Below, piece after piece: positions 7,527-16,183 of a stretch of 27,189 nucleotides of DNA. The translations under genes and the position numbers were made by a program. Source of the stretch: Anaerolineales bacterium UBA3082 (GTDB lineage Bacteria; Chloroflexota; Anaerolineae; UBA7937); assembly GCA_002366595.1 (NCBI GenBank), contig DFBK01000015.1, positions 36,862 through 64,050 of the forward strand, written 5' to 3'. Numbering within the stretch: position 1 is the stretch's first letter; each line of letters opens with the position of its first letter. The notes under the pieces were generated by a model. It saw only the letters and a program-made list of their open reading frames with translations. It was not told the origin of the DNA and did not search any database.

Positions 7527-8646
7527 CTTCTTCTCCCTCTCCTCCCTGGGAGATATTGAGGAGTATCCCCACTCCGACCAGGGAGATGACCAAGGATGAA
7601 CCCCCGAAACTGATGAAGGGCAGGGGGAGCCCGGTGAAAGGTAGAGTAGCCGTCACTACGGCGATATTGACTAGGGCCTGGATGGTCAGGCAACAGGTTA
7701 TGCCCGAGGCCAAAAGCATCCCATAGATGTCGGGCGCCCGGAAAGCGATCCTCAAGCCCCGATAGGCTAGGATGGCGAAGAGCACCATCACCACTAGACA
7801 GCCGAAGAGACCCAGTTCCTCCCCTAGGATGGCGAAGATGGTATCGGTATGGGAGGCGGGGAGGAAGCCCAGTTTCTGCCGGCTGGCTCCCAGCCCCACG
7901 CCGGTTACCCCCCCTGAGCCCAAGGCGATGAGGGTCTGAGAGACATGGTAATTGGCCAGATTGAAGGGGTCGTTTAGAGGATCTGCTAGGTAGGTGGATA
8001 TCCTGCTGGCAGCGTAAGAGATGTGGCTGATCAAGAGGTAGAGGGTAGAGCCTCCTACGAGAAAGCCGATCCCTAACTGAAGAAGATCTGCGCCGGCGAT
8101 GAAGAACATGGCCACCGTGGTACCCATGATGAGGATGGCGGTGCCGAAATCGGGCTCTAAGATGATGAATCCAGTGACCAGGCTGATGAGGACAGCGAAG
8201 GGGATAAGCCCATAAGAGACCTGCTGGATCTTCTCCCCCTTGGAGGAGAGCCAATGGGCGATGTAGAGAACCATAGCCAATTTGGTGAATTCGCTGGGTT
8301 GCAGCGAGTGGCTCAGAAGCCACCGCCGGGAGCCGTGCACCTCCTCTCCAATGATGAGGACGAGGGTTAGGAGGAATAGGGTCAGACCCAGGGCTGGCAC
8401 TGACAGATACCGCCAGCGATGGTAATCGATGCGGGTGACGATGAGCATAGCCAAAACCCCCAGGCCTGCCCAAGTGGCTTGGCGAACCAAGAAATAGGTA
8501 GGGTTATCGTATAGTTCATACCCCAGAGCGAAGGTAGAACTGTAGACCATCATCAAGCCTATGAGAAGGAGCCCGGCCAGGACCAAAAGGATCACATAGT
8601 CGGGGCCTCGGGCCGCGATATCTCTCCAGCGGTTCATCTTAGCCAT
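7462..8646 (-). CDS. ftsW: Septal peptidoglycan polymerase FtsW (SEDS family)
   Basis: This SEDS-family glycosyltransferase polymerises lipid II at the septum together with a class B PBP. The 394-residue protein has about ten membrane segments. Diagnostic stretches are SLQPSEFTKLAMVLYIA (about 114-130), EPDFGTAILIMG (about 164-175, containing the conserved catalytic-region Asp) and the late PLPFISFGGSSL. The gene overlaps the murD stop by 8 nt. A second in-frame ATG three codons in is also possible. About 20 C-terminal residues are encoded within the start of murG. I call it ftsW rather than rodA because it sits in the dcw cluster with ftsI. Confidence 0.94.
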   Translation of the reverse strand: MAKMNRWRDIAARGPDYVILLVLAGLLLIGLMMVYSSTFALGYELYDNPTYFLVRQATWAGLGVLAMLIVTRIDYHRWRYLSVPALGLTLFLLTLVLIIGEEVHGSRRWLLSHSLQPSEFTKLAMVLYIAHWLSSKGEKIQQVSYGLIPFAVLISLVTGFIILEPDFGTAILIMGTTVAMFFIAGADLLQLGIGFLVGGSTLYLLISHISYAASRISTYLADPLNDPFNLANYHVSQTLIALGSGGVTGVGLGASRQKLGFLPASHTDTIFAILGEELGLFGCLVVMVLFAILAYRGLRIAFRAPDIYGMLLASGITCCLTIQALVNIAVVTATLPFTGLPLPFISFGGSSLVISLVGVGILLNISQGGEGEEGATFDFGWRHRRPHLSRPGRG

Positions 8647-10051
8647 TTTTTCTTAGTTTGCGTATCAGATCTTTGAAGTGTTCGCCTCTCTCCGCGAAGT
8701 TGCGATACATATCGAAACTGGTGCAGGCTGGGGAGAGGAGAACGACATCTCCTCGCTGACCCACCTGAGCGGCAAGGTTCACCGCCTCTTCTAGGTCACC
8801 AACATCTTTGATGATAGGGGTCTCGGCCATACTCGCTCTCTTCTGTGCCTCGCGTACCGCTTCTTCTATGGCTCGTGCCTCCTCACCAAAGAGGATGAGA
8901 TAGCGAACCTTTTGCGCGATGAGCGCCGCCAACTCTTCGAAAGGGAGGTCCTTCCCTTGCCCTCCCGCTAGGAGCACGATGGGTTGATCGAAGGAACGGA
9001 GCGCCGCTATGGCCCGCTCCGGCGAGGTAGCCAAGGAGTCGTTATAGTAGAAGACGCCCTTCAATTCTCGCACGAACTCCAAGCGGTGTTCTAGCCCTTT
9101 GAATGTGGTAGAGGCGCTAGCCATAGCCTCGGCTGGTGCGCCAGCCGCAGCCGAGATAGCACAGGCCGCGAGGATGTTCTCCAAGTTGTGTTCTCCAAAG
9201 AGTTGAAGGTCCTTCTTAGGGCAAACCTCTTCTTCGCCGCTACCCCAGCGAATGAAGACCTTTTCCCTCCTTATGAAGGCCCCCTCCACCTCTTCTTTTC
9301 GGCTGAAGAGAAGGACGCCGTCTTTACACCGAGCGATGAACTGGCTGGTTAGAGGGTCGTCCTTATTCAAAATCGCCCAATCGCCTGCCGTTTGATAGCG
9401 AAGGATGTTGAGTTTGGCCGCTGTATAGGCCTCCATACTCTTATGACGGTCTAGATGATTGGGTCTGATGTTCAGGATGGAAGCGATATGAGGGCTTTGC
9501 TCTAGAACCTCTAGTTGAAAACTGGAGAGTTCGGCCACAACTATAGCCTCTGGGCCTATCTCTTCCACCCTTTCGATCAAAGGGTAGCCGATATTCTCCC
9601 CCAGGTAGGTTTTCCGCCCCGCTGTTTGCAAGATCTGAGCGACCAAGGTAGCGGTGGTTCCCTTGCCGCTGCTCCCTGTTATCCCGATGATAGGGGCGGG
9701 GCAAAGGCTGAAGAATAGCCTCGTCTCGCTGCTGATAGGGATGCCCCGTTTGTGGGCCTCCACCAAGAGGGGGATATCCTGGGGGACCCCAGGGCTGACA
9801 TAGATGACATCGGCATCCAAAAGGCTCTGGGGATGCCCTCCCAACTTGAACCGGATGGGGAACTCAGATAACCCTTCGATCCTCTCCGCCAGTTCCTCCC
9901 TTGCTTTGAGGTCACTGACGGTGACGGTAGCTCCTCGTTGAGCGAGAAAGCGAGCCAAGGCTATCCCTTCCCTTCCTAGGCCGATGATGGAGACTTTTTT
10001 AGACTCTCCCATTGCATCAACCACGGGTATGAATAGTGGAGCCAATTTCAT
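8639..10051 (-). CDS. murD: UDP-N-acetylmuramoyl-L-alanine--D-glutamate ligase MurD
   Basis: This Mur ligase adds D-glutamate to UDP-MurNAc-L-Ala in the cytoplasm. It has 470 residues. Domain 1 begins KKVSIIGLGREGIALARFL, the central ATPase domain follows, and the C-terminal domain carries YNDSLATSPERAIAAL and the late LSPACTSFDMYRNFAERGEHF, which is very characteristic of MurD. The ATP loop reads GSSGKGTT (126-133), with Gly directly after the lysine where Ser or Thr is usual. The ATG at 10051 overlaps the mraY stop as TAATG. A second ATG at 10012 would remove 13 residues, but neither has a clear ribosome site, so coupling favours the first. Confidence 0.95.
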   Translation of the reverse strand: MKLAPLFIPVVDAMGESKKVSIIGLGREGIALARFLAQRGATVTVSDLKAREELAERIEGLSEFPIRFKLGGHPQSLLDADVIYVSPGVPQDIPLLVEAHKRGIPISSETRLFFSLCPAPIIGITGSSGKGTTATLVAQILQTAGRKTYLGENIGYPLIERVEEIGPEAIVVAELSSFQLEVLEQSPHIASILNIRPNHLDRHKSMEAYTAAKLNILRYQTAGDWAILNKDDPLTSQFIARCKDGVLLFSRKEEVEGAFIRREKVFIRWGSGEEEVCPKKDLQLFGEHNLENILAACAISAAAGAPAEAMASASTTFKGLEHRLEFVRELKGVFYYNDSLATSPERAIAALRSFDQPIVLLAGGQGKDLPFEELAALIAQKVRYLILFGEEARAIEEAVREAQKRASMAETPIIKDVGDLEEAVNLAAQVGQRGDVVLLSPACTSFDMYRNFAERGEHFKDLIRKLRKNG

Positions 10052-11103
10052 TATATAAGCGCCAAGGCTATCCCCAACATGGCCGCTAGCATGGCTACGA
10101 GCCAGAAACGTTGTACCACTTGGACCTCAGACCAGCCGAGGAGTTCAAAGTGGTGGTGGAGGGGGCTCATCTTGAAGATCCGCCGCCCCTTGGTCAGCTT
10201 GAAGTAGGATACCTGCATGATCACCGACATGGTCTCGGCCACGAAGACGATGCCTACGATGGGCAGGAGCAGCCACTGCCCGGTCATGAGAGCCACTACC
10301 CCCAAGGTGGCCCCCAGAGCCAGGGAGCCTGCGTCCCCCATGAAGAGTTGGGCCGGGTAGGCGTTGAACCAGAGGAAAGCCAAGACCGCTCCCACTACAA
10401 TAAAGCAAAAGAGGGCCAGGTAAGCCTGTCCTTGGAGATAGGCGATGATTCCGTAGGCCACGAAGGCGATGGCCGAGGTGCCTCCAGCCAACCCATCGAG
10501 GCCATCGGTGAGGTTGATGGCGTTGGAAAACCCCACGATGATGAAGATGGCCGCGGGTATATACCAGAAGCCCAGGTCGATGAAGCGGGGGATGGTGGGG
10601 ATGCCTACCCCCCGAAGCCCTAGAAGGGAGTGGAGGGCTAGGGCGGCTATGGTAGCGATGATCACCTGCCAGACGAACTTGAGTCGGGCTATGAAGCCCT
10701 TCTTTCCTATCTTGGAGGGGTCTTGACCGGTGGCTATGGCCTCCCTCCGGCTGACGATGGCCCTCATATCATCCAAACCTCCCAGAACCCCATAGGCCAC
10801 CAGGGTGCCCAGGGGGAGGAGGATCGACAAGCCGATCAACTTCTCCACGCCGCTCAAGAGTTCCGGGGCCAGGGAAAGGAGCGCCCGATCGACAAGGAGC
10901 AGGCTCAAGGTGATCGTTATTATCGGGCCGATGATCATGATCCCCCCCATGGTGGGGGTTCCGGTCTTAACCTTGTGGGAACGGGGGCCATCGATACGGA
11001 TCTGCTCACCTATGCCGTGGCCACGAAGATATTTGATCAAAGGGCCTCCCCAGAGGATGGCGAAGAGGAAGGTGAGAGAGCCTACAGCGAGAGATGGGGC
11101 CAT
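10051..11103 (-). CDS. mraY: Phospho-MurNAc-pentapeptide transferase MraY
   Basis: This integral membrane enzyme transfers phospho-MurNAc-pentapeptide to undecaprenyl phosphate, forming lipid I. It has 350 residues with about ten transmembrane helices. Family motifs are present in order: the first aspartate pair in GGLDDMRAI, the NLTDGLDGLAGG loop, MGDAGSLALG and the cytoplasmic histidine motif SPLHHHFELLGW. I start at the ATG at 11103 (TGATG overlap with the murF stop), because GGGAGG is then 6 nt away. The in-frame GTG immediately before it would leave only 3 nt. Order murF-mraY-murD is standard. Confidence 0.96.
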   Translation of the reverse strand: MAPSLAVGSLTFLFAILWGGPLIKYLRGHGIGEQIRIDGPRSHKVKTGTPTMGGIMIIGPIITITLSLLLVDRALLSLAPELLSGVEKLIGLSILLPLGTLVAYGVLGGLDDMRAIVSRREAIATGQDPSKIGKKGFIARLKFVWQVIIATIAALALHSLLGLRGVGIPTIPRFIDLGFWYIPAAIFIIVGFSNAINLTDGLDGLAGGTSAIAFVAYGIIAYLQGQAYLALFCFIVVGAVLAFLWFNAYPAQLFMGDAGSLALGATLGVVALMTGQWLLLPIVGIVFVAETMSVIMQVSYFKLTKGRRIFKMSPLHHHFELLGWSEVQVVQRFWLVAMLAAMLGIALALI

Positions 11104-12494
11104 CACTTTCCTCCCAACTTAGCCACTATCTCTTCCATCTTCATCCCTCGGGAGCCTTTGATGAGGATGAGGTCACCGGAAGCGATGACACGTCTCAATA
11201 CATTTACCGCCTCTTGGTTACTCTCCACGGCGAAGAAATTAGCTTCATCCATGCCTAAAGCCTGGGCTTCTTCGGCGATGATGCGCCCTCTGGATCCCAC
11301 AGTTACCAATTTATCCACCGTCTCGGCGGCGCGCCTTCCCACCAGCCGATGCCCTTTCTCTTCATAACTCCCTAATTCCAGCATATCCCCCAGGACGGCG
11401 ATCTTCCTCCCCTCTAGGTTGGAGAGGAGGTTTAGGGCAGCCAAGGTGGAGGCGGGGCTGGCGTTGTAGGTATCGTCTATGATGGTCGAACCCTTGATCC
11501 CTGGGATGGCGATGAGACGGAGTTGGGCGGCGATATCTTGAAGCCCAGCGACGATCTGGTCCCAGGGTTCCCCCTCTACTAGGCCCACCGCTGCCGCAGC
11601 CAGAGCGGCATGGACGCTATGCCGGCCCAAAAGGGGGATCCTCACATGGAGGGTCTCCTCACCATGATGGAGGCGGAAGTGCACCCCCTGCAAACCTCGA
11701 CTCTCGATGTCAGAGGCCCAAAGATCACAATCAGGGCTCAAGCCGTAGAAGAAGACCTTAGCCTCCGTTTTTTGGGCCATGGCTTTGACCCGGGGGTCAT
11801 CGCCGTTGAGGATCGCTACTCCGTTCGAGGGGAGAGCCTCCACCAGTTCGGCCTTGGCCTGAGCGATGCGGGCTAAGGTTTTGAGCCTCTCTAGATGGGA
11901 GTGGCTCACGTTGGTGATCACCCCCACCTGAGGCTGGGAGATCTCGGCTAGTCTGGCTATCTCCCCCAGGTCATACATCCCCATCTCCAAGACCACCTTC
12001 TGGTAGCTCTCGTCTAGATTGAGCAGGGTGAGAGGCAGGCCGATCTCATTGTTGTAATTGGCTTCGCTTTTCAGGGTGGGGAAGGCTTTCCTTAAGACCG
12101 ACCAGATCGTTTCTTTGGTAGTGGTCTTGCCCGTGCTGCCGGTCACCCCTATCACTCGAAGGTCGAACCTCCTCCGCCAGTAGGCGGCCAGATCCTGGAG
12201 GGCGCGCAGGCTGTCTTCCACTAGGATGCAGAAAGGCTCCGGCGAGGAGGGGAGGGAAGAGGGGTCTTTGGCAACCGGGTAGCCCTCTACCTCCCTTTCC
12301 ACTAGAGCGGCCAGCGCCCCTCGTTCGAAGGCGTCCTTAACGTAGTCATGACCATCCTCATCTTCTCCCCGCAAGGCTACAAAGAGGCTGCCCTTCACTG
12401 CTAGACGGGAATCGACGACACCGTTCTCAAAAGCCAAGGGGTGCTCTACTTTTTCTCCGGTTATCGCTTCCCAAAGATCACCTAGGGTGAACAT
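11103..12494 (-). CDS. murF: UDP-MurNAc-tripeptide--D-Ala-D-Ala ligase MurF
   Basis: This Mur ligase adds the D-Ala-D-Ala dipeptide to the UDP-MurNAc-tripeptide, completing the cytoplasmic precursor. It has 463 residues. The N-terminal substrate domain has GVVDSRLAVKGSLFVALRGE (about 25-44). The P-loop is GSTGKTTT (119-126), NYNNEIGLP (about 146-154) is a MurF hallmark, and the late DDTYNASP lies at about 340-347. The NYNNEIGLP and DDTYNASP motifs separate it from MurE. It begins 12 nt after ftsI. No murE gene precedes it, although its substrate is the product of MurE. Confidence 0.95.
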   Translation of the reverse strand: MFTLGDLWEAITGEKVEHPLAFENGVVDSRLAVKGSLFVALRGEDEDGHDYVKDAFERGALAALVEREVEGYPVAKDPSSLPSSPEPFCILVEDSLRALQDLAAYWRRRFDLRVIGVTGSTGKTTTKETIWSVLRKAFPTLKSEANYNNEIGLPLTLLNLDESYQKVVLEMGMYDLGEIARLAEISQPQVGVITNVSHSHLERLKTLARIAQAKAELVEALPSNGVAILNGDDPRVKAMAQKTEAKVFFYGLSPDCDLWASDIESRGLQGVHFRLHHGEETLHVRIPLLGRHSVHAALAAAAVGLVEGEPWDQIVAGLQDIAAQLRLIAIPGIKGSTIIDDTYNASPASTLAALNLLSNLEGRKIAVLGDMLELGSYEEKGHRLVGRRAAETVDKLVTVGSRGRIIAEEAQALGMDEANFFAVESNQEAVNVLRRVIASGDLILIKGSRGMKMEEIVAKLGGK

Positions 12495-12506
12495 TCTCTT
12501 TACGAT

Positions 12507-14216
12507 CTACTCCCTTGCTAATCGGATCTCATCAGGTGGGATGCCCAGATAGTCGAATAGTTGTTGAGCCAGGCTTTTGAAGACGGGGGCGGCGACCACA
12601 GCCCCCCAAGGCGCGGCCTGGGGCTTATCTATCTTCACCAAGATGACGAAACGGGGGTCGTCGGCCGGGGCCCAGCCCGCTATAGAAGCGATAGTCCAGG
12701 TGGGGTCATAGCCGCCGGGTATGGGGATCTGGGCGGTGCCCGTTTTGGCGGCGATGGAATAACCTTCCACATAGGCTAACTCCGCCACTCCCTTCTTTAC
12801 CCCCTCTACTAATATCTGGGTGAGTTGTCTGGCTGTCTCCAGGGAGACTACCCGGCGTCGCACCACCGGCTCTATTTCTACTACGCCGTCCTCTCTTATG
12901 ATCCGTTGCACGATATGGGGTTTCATCAAGAGCCCCCCGTTGGCTATAGCGGCCATAGCGTTTATCATCTGCAGGGGGGTGACGCTAATCCCTTGGCCGA
13001 AAGAGTTGGTCCCTAGGTCGGACTCATGCCATTGGGCATCCCCGGGGGTCTTGACAATGCCCGCTACCTCGCCTGCCAGATCGACACCGGTGGGCTCACC
13101 GAAGCCAAACCTTCGTACATAGCGGTAGAATTTCTCGGCCCCGATCTTGGTGCTCATCGTGGCCGCTCCCACGTTGAGGGAGTATCTCAAGAGTTCAGAT
13201 ACCGTGGTTTCACCCCGGGCCCCCCAGTCCCAGTTGGCTATCACTTGCCCCCCCACCAGGATAGAACCGGTGTCGTTATATGTGGTCTCCGGCGTCACCT
13301 CACCGGTATCTAGAGCCGCGCCGATGGTCACCGGCTTAAAGACCGAGCCTGGCTCATGAACCTCACTTATGGCAGGGTTGACGAAAAGTTCCTCCGAGGT
13401 TTCATAGAAACGGTTGGGATCGTAGCGGGGGTAGCTAGCCATGGCCAGGATAGCCCCGGTCCAGGGGTCCATGACGATGATGGTGCCTCCCTGAGCGCCG
13501 TATTCCTCGATAGCCTTCTCTAAACTCTCTTCTGCCAGGCCTTGAATAGCACGATCCAAGGTGAGAACTAGGGTGGGGCCCTCCTGGGCGGGAACGTAAC
13601 TGCCGTAACCGGCGATCATCTGTAAGCCGGAAGGGTCTCTCTCCCCCCCTCTCGACCCCGGCTCACCTTGCAGGATGTCGTCGTAATACTCCTCTAGGCC
13701 ATAGAAACCGTCGCCCTCAGCCCCCACGAAGCCCAAAAGGTGACAGGCTAACTCCTTCTCAGGGTAGATTCGCTGAGGCAGAGGGATGGCTCCCACACCG
13801 GAGAGGCCTCGGGAGGCTATCTTCTCCCCCACATTCAGGGGTATCTGTTTGGCCAGTGTCACGCTCAGATCCTTTCGCTCAAGAAGCGCCCAGAGGGTCT
13901 CAGGTGGCCTTTCGAGAAGAGGAGCGAGTTGCTCCGCTGTCCAACGAGGGTTGGACACGTCTCTGGGGGTGGCGAAGATCTCGTACTGGAAGATATCGGT
14001 GGCCAGAAGCGAACCTGTCCCATCCAAAATCGCCCCTCGTTGGGGAGGGATGACCCTGGTTTGATAGTGTTCCAGTTCGGCCAACTCCAAGAGTTCTTGA
14101 CGACGCACCACCTGCCAGTAGATGATGCGCCCCAGGAGGATGAGGGAGAAGGCGAAGAAGACGGCTGCAAGGACAACTAACCGCCTGTGAGATCGCTGGC
14201 GTGACTCCGAGGTCAT
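12507..14216 (-). CDS. ftsI: Septal transpeptidase, class B penicillin-binding protein (FtsI/PBP2b type)
   Basis: This is the membrane-anchored DD-transpeptidase that crosslinks septal peptidoglycan as partner of FtsW. It has 569 residues: a short basic tail, one membrane helix (about 12-32), a PBP dimerisation/pedestal domain starting near RVIPPQRGAILDGTG, and a transpeptidase domain. The catalytic serine motif is SVFK (Ser291, Lys294), the second motif SLN (346-348) and the third KTGT (491-494). No PASTA repeats follow. The ATG forms an ATGA overlap with the upstream ftsL-like stop. Position in the dcw cluster supports the septal rather than elongation role. Confidence 0.94.
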   Translation of the reverse strand: MTSESRQRSHRRLVVLAAVFFAFSLILLGRIIYWQVVRRQELLELAELEHYQTRVIPPQRGAILDGTGSLLATDIFQYEIFATPRDVSNPRWTAEQLAPLLERPPETLWALLERKDLSVTLAKQIPLNVGEKIASRGLSGVGAIPLPQRIYPEKELACHLLGFVGAEGDGFYGLEEYYDDILQGEPGSRGGERDPSGLQMIAGYGSYVPAQEGPTLVLTLDRAIQGLAEESLEKAIEEYGAQGGTIIVMDPWTGAILAMASYPRYDPNRFYETSEELFVNPAISEVHEPGSVFKPVTIGAALDTGEVTPETTYNDTGSILVGGQVIANWDWGARGETTVSELLRYSLNVGAATMSTKIGAEKFYRYVRRFGFGEPTGVDLAGEVAGIVKTPGDAQWHESDLGTNSFGQGISVTPLQMINAMAAIANGGLLMKPHIVQRIIREDGVVEIEPVVRRRVVSLETARQLTQILVEGVKKGVAELAYVEGYSIAAKTGTAQIPIPGGYDPTWTIASIAGWAPADDPRFVILVKIDKPQAAPWGAVVAAPVFKSLAQQLFDYLGIPPDEIRLARE

Positions 14217-14737
14217 CTCTTTATCTCCACTTCATTATCATTCCCAACGCTCTCTGTAATCGCCTCTGTGGTTCCTTCGCTCTTCGCTTGTCCGAAGAGA
14301 AGAACCTGAAGGAAGGAGAGAACTCTCCCCCAGAGGTCATCCCCTGTCGGTGATAGGTGGTCGTCTTCTTTGATGGGGGCCGAAGAGACCTCGCTTTCTT
14401 GGAAAGAGATATATAGATATTCCATCCTTCGAGGTGGCCCCAAACCTAGAAGGCGTGCTCTCTCACGGATACGAGAGAGGTTTTCCAATTCTGCTATTCG
14501 GTAGCGGACCTCTGCACTCTCCCGCCGCAGGTGCTCCCGCTCAGAAGCCAATCGCTGAAGCCGCAGGGCGGTAGTCGTAGCCTCGCTGGCTTGTGTGAGA
14601 TAGAACCAACCTATTAGGCTAGCCAGGATGAAGAGAACCGCTAGCAAGCCGACGGTCTTCCCTTTAAGTTGAAACCGCTTTCTCTCTTGCCTAGGGTGAG
14701 TCTGGGCGATATAGGAGATAGGCCTATTGATTGACAC
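14213..14737 (-). CDS. ftsL: FtsL/DivIC-like septum protein with one membrane helix and coiled coil
   Basis: This is probably the small bitopic divisome protein that pairs with FtsQ and FtsI/FtsW. The 174-residue form has a basic N-tail, one transmembrane helix (about 29-47) and a charged heptad-like coiled coil (about 53-95). It ends the core with RARLLGLGPPRRMEYLYI, typical of FtsL/DivIC. Unusually there is a 60-residue tail with a second hydrophobic or amphipathic stretch, LWGRVLSFLQVLLFG (135-149). The start is uncertain. The GTG at 14737 gives a 14-nt overlap with rsmH but has no clear ribosome site. A GTG at 14857 would overlap rsmH by 134 nt. Assignment rests on topology and position. 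Confidence 0.8.
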   Translation of the reverse strand: MSINRPISYIAQTHPRQERKRFQLKGKTVGLLAVLFILASLIGWFYLTQASEATTTALRLQRLASEREHLRRESAEVRYRIAELENLSRIRERARLLGLGPPRRMEYLYISFQESEVSSAPIKEDDHLSPTGDDLWGRVLSFLQVLLFGQAKSEGTTEAITESVGNDNEVEIKR

Positions 14738-15677
14738 TTTGAAGTCGGGCCGCGATTCTAAGCCTAGCGCTCCGGCTGCGAGGGTTCCTTTCGACCTCCT
14801 CTGGGGTAGGTCGGATAGGTTTCTTAGTGATGACCTGGAGGCTTCGGCGATGACCACATCTGCAGACCGGGACCTCCGGGGGGCAGAGACAATCCCTGGA
14901 TTCCCGCCGCATGAACTCTTTGACGATTCGATCCTCTAAAGAATGAAAGGAGATGACCGCCAGCCGTCCCGCAACGGCCAATATCTCCACCGCCTGGGGG
15001 AGGGCCCCTTCCAGGGCGGTCAATTCATCATTTACGGCGATGCGCAGGGCCAGAAAGGTCTTGGTAGCAGGGTGGAGTCTGCGGCGTCGCCCCACCACCC
15101 GGGCCACTATGCCAGCCAGTTGTCGAGTGCTTTCGAGGGGCCGATGGAGCGTTATGGCTCGGGCGATCGATTTCGCTTTTGGCTCCTGGCCGTACCGCTT
15201 GAGGAGGGTAACCAGCTCCTCCTGGGAGAGCCCGTTCACCAGATCTGCAGCCGTCAACTTCTGCCTGGGTGAGAAGCGCATATCCAAAGCGCCGTCCCGG
15301 AGGAAAGAGAACCCCCGCTCTGGTCGATCCAGTTGTAGAGAGGATAGACCCAAATCGAGCAGGATCCCGTCCACCGGGTGAAAAAGATGCTCCTTTGCCA
15401 CTCTCTTCAGATCCCGGAAATCAGCCTCCACAAGTAGAGCCCTTTCTCCAAAGGGAGCCAGAGTCCTTTGGGCTACCCTTAACGCCTCCGGATCGAGGTC
15501 GATGCCCAGAAGCATGCCCTTGGGGGCGGATCGAGAGAGGATACCAACGGCATGTCCTCCAGCCCCCACTGTAGAGTCGATATATCGTCCGCCGGGCTTC
15601 AGTTGGAGTCCGGATAGGATCTCCTGGTAGAGGACGGGAAAGTGTTGGCTAGATGCCCAGGTCGGCCAGTTGCTCAG
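14724..15677 (-). CDS. rsmH: 16S rRNA m4C1402 methyltransferase RsmH (MraW), start codon unclear
   Basis: This SAM-dependent enzyme N4-methylates C1402 of 16S rRNA. Family hallmarks are LLDLGLSSLQLDRPERGFSF, the DMRF motif, AVISFHSLEDRIVKEF and the C-terminal cysteine pairs in CLCPPEVPVCRCG. The conserved start of the fold, HFPVLYQEILSGLQL followed by KPGGRYIDSTVGAGGH, is encoded upstream of the first GTG (15569), so a GTG start would cut the SAM-binding loop. The frame stays open upstream to a TGA inside mraZ but holds no ATG, GTG or TTG. I extended it to a CTG at 15677, which has GAGGGAG about 9 nt upstream. That gives 317 residues, the usual length, with a 29-nt overlap with mraZ. Product certain, start not. 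Confidence 0.85.
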   Translation of the reverse strand: MSNWPTWASSQHFPVLYQEILSGLQLKPGGRYIDSTVGAGGHAVGILSRSAPKGMLLGIDLDPEALRVAQRTLAPFGERALLVEADFRDLKRVAKEHLFHPVDGILLDLGLSSLQLDRPERGFSFLRDGALDMRFSPRQKLTAADLVNGLSQEELVTLLKRYGQEPKAKSIARAITLHRPLESTRQLAGIVARVVGRRRRLHPATKTFLALRIAVNDELTALEGALPQAVEILAVAGRLAVISFHSLEDRIVKEFMRRESRDCLCPPEVPVCRCGHRRSLQVITKKPIRPTPEEVERNPRSRSARLRIAARLQSVNQ

Positions 15678-16080
15678 CGATGATGTCTCCCTCTTCTTCG
15701 ACCTTCTTCCTCACCTCCTCCCACCGGATAGGGTCCCAGATCTCGAGACGGGCATATAAGCCGATGACTACGCTCTCGTTGTCGATGCCCGCATATTCCC
15801 GCAGATATTGAGGTAGAAGGATTCGTCCCTGTCTGTCCAGTTCGCAATGGATAGCCCCGGAATAGATGAGACGGGTAAAGGTCCGGGCATCCCTCTGGGT
15901 GATAGGGAGGCCGTTGATCTTTTGGGCTAATTTATCCCACTCGGGAAGGGGGTAGACGAGGAGGCAGCGGTCCAGGCCCCGAGTGACCACCATCCCCAGG
16001 GCTAACTCGGCGCGAAATTTGGCCGGGATGGTGAGCCGCCCCTTGCTATCTATAGTGTGGGAATACTCTCCTAAGAACAT
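15649..16080 (-). CDS. mraZ: Transcriptional regulator MraZ
   Basis: This is a DNA-binding protein of the SpoVT-AbrB superfold that in studied bacteria forms a ring and controls its own dcw promoter. It has 143 residues with two tandem half-domains, each carrying the MraZ signature: DSKGRLTIPAKFR (about 11-23) and DRQGRILLPQYLR (about 82-94). The start MFLGEYSHTIDSKGR is typical. The ribosome site before the ATG is weak. It is the first gene of the operon, behind a strong promoter with 10-bp-spaced TGG boxes, so autoregulation is likely. The stop falls inside the rsmH frame. Confidence 0.96.
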   Translation of the reverse strand: MFLGEYSHTIDSKGRLTIPAKFRAELALGMVVTRGLDRCLLVYPLPEWDKLAQKINGLPITQRDARTFTRLIYSGAIHCELDRQGRILLPQYLREYAGIDNESVVIGLYARLEIWDPIRWEEVRKKVEEEGDIIAEQLADLGI

Positions 16081-16135
16081 ACGTTCTAAAATCCCCCACT
16101 CGACCCCTTCTAGAGAGGCCTAAACGGCTAGTTTC

Positions 16136-16183
16136 TCCCACTCTTCCCCATTTTATACCATAACTCCCCACCATTATACACCA
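16136..16183 (-). promoter_or_regulatory. MraZ-box operator (TGG repeats with 10-bp period)
   Basis: On the minus strand, TGG triplets begin at 16183, 16173, 16170, 16160, 16150 and 16140. The last four are spaced exactly 10 bp and read TGGGG, TGGTA, TGGGG and TGGGA. MraZ boxes described in other bacteria are TGGGN direct repeats separated by 5 nt, giving the same 10-bp phase. The array covers the -10 element and the transcription start region of the dcw promoter, as expected for autorepression. Binding is inferred. Confidence 0.75.
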
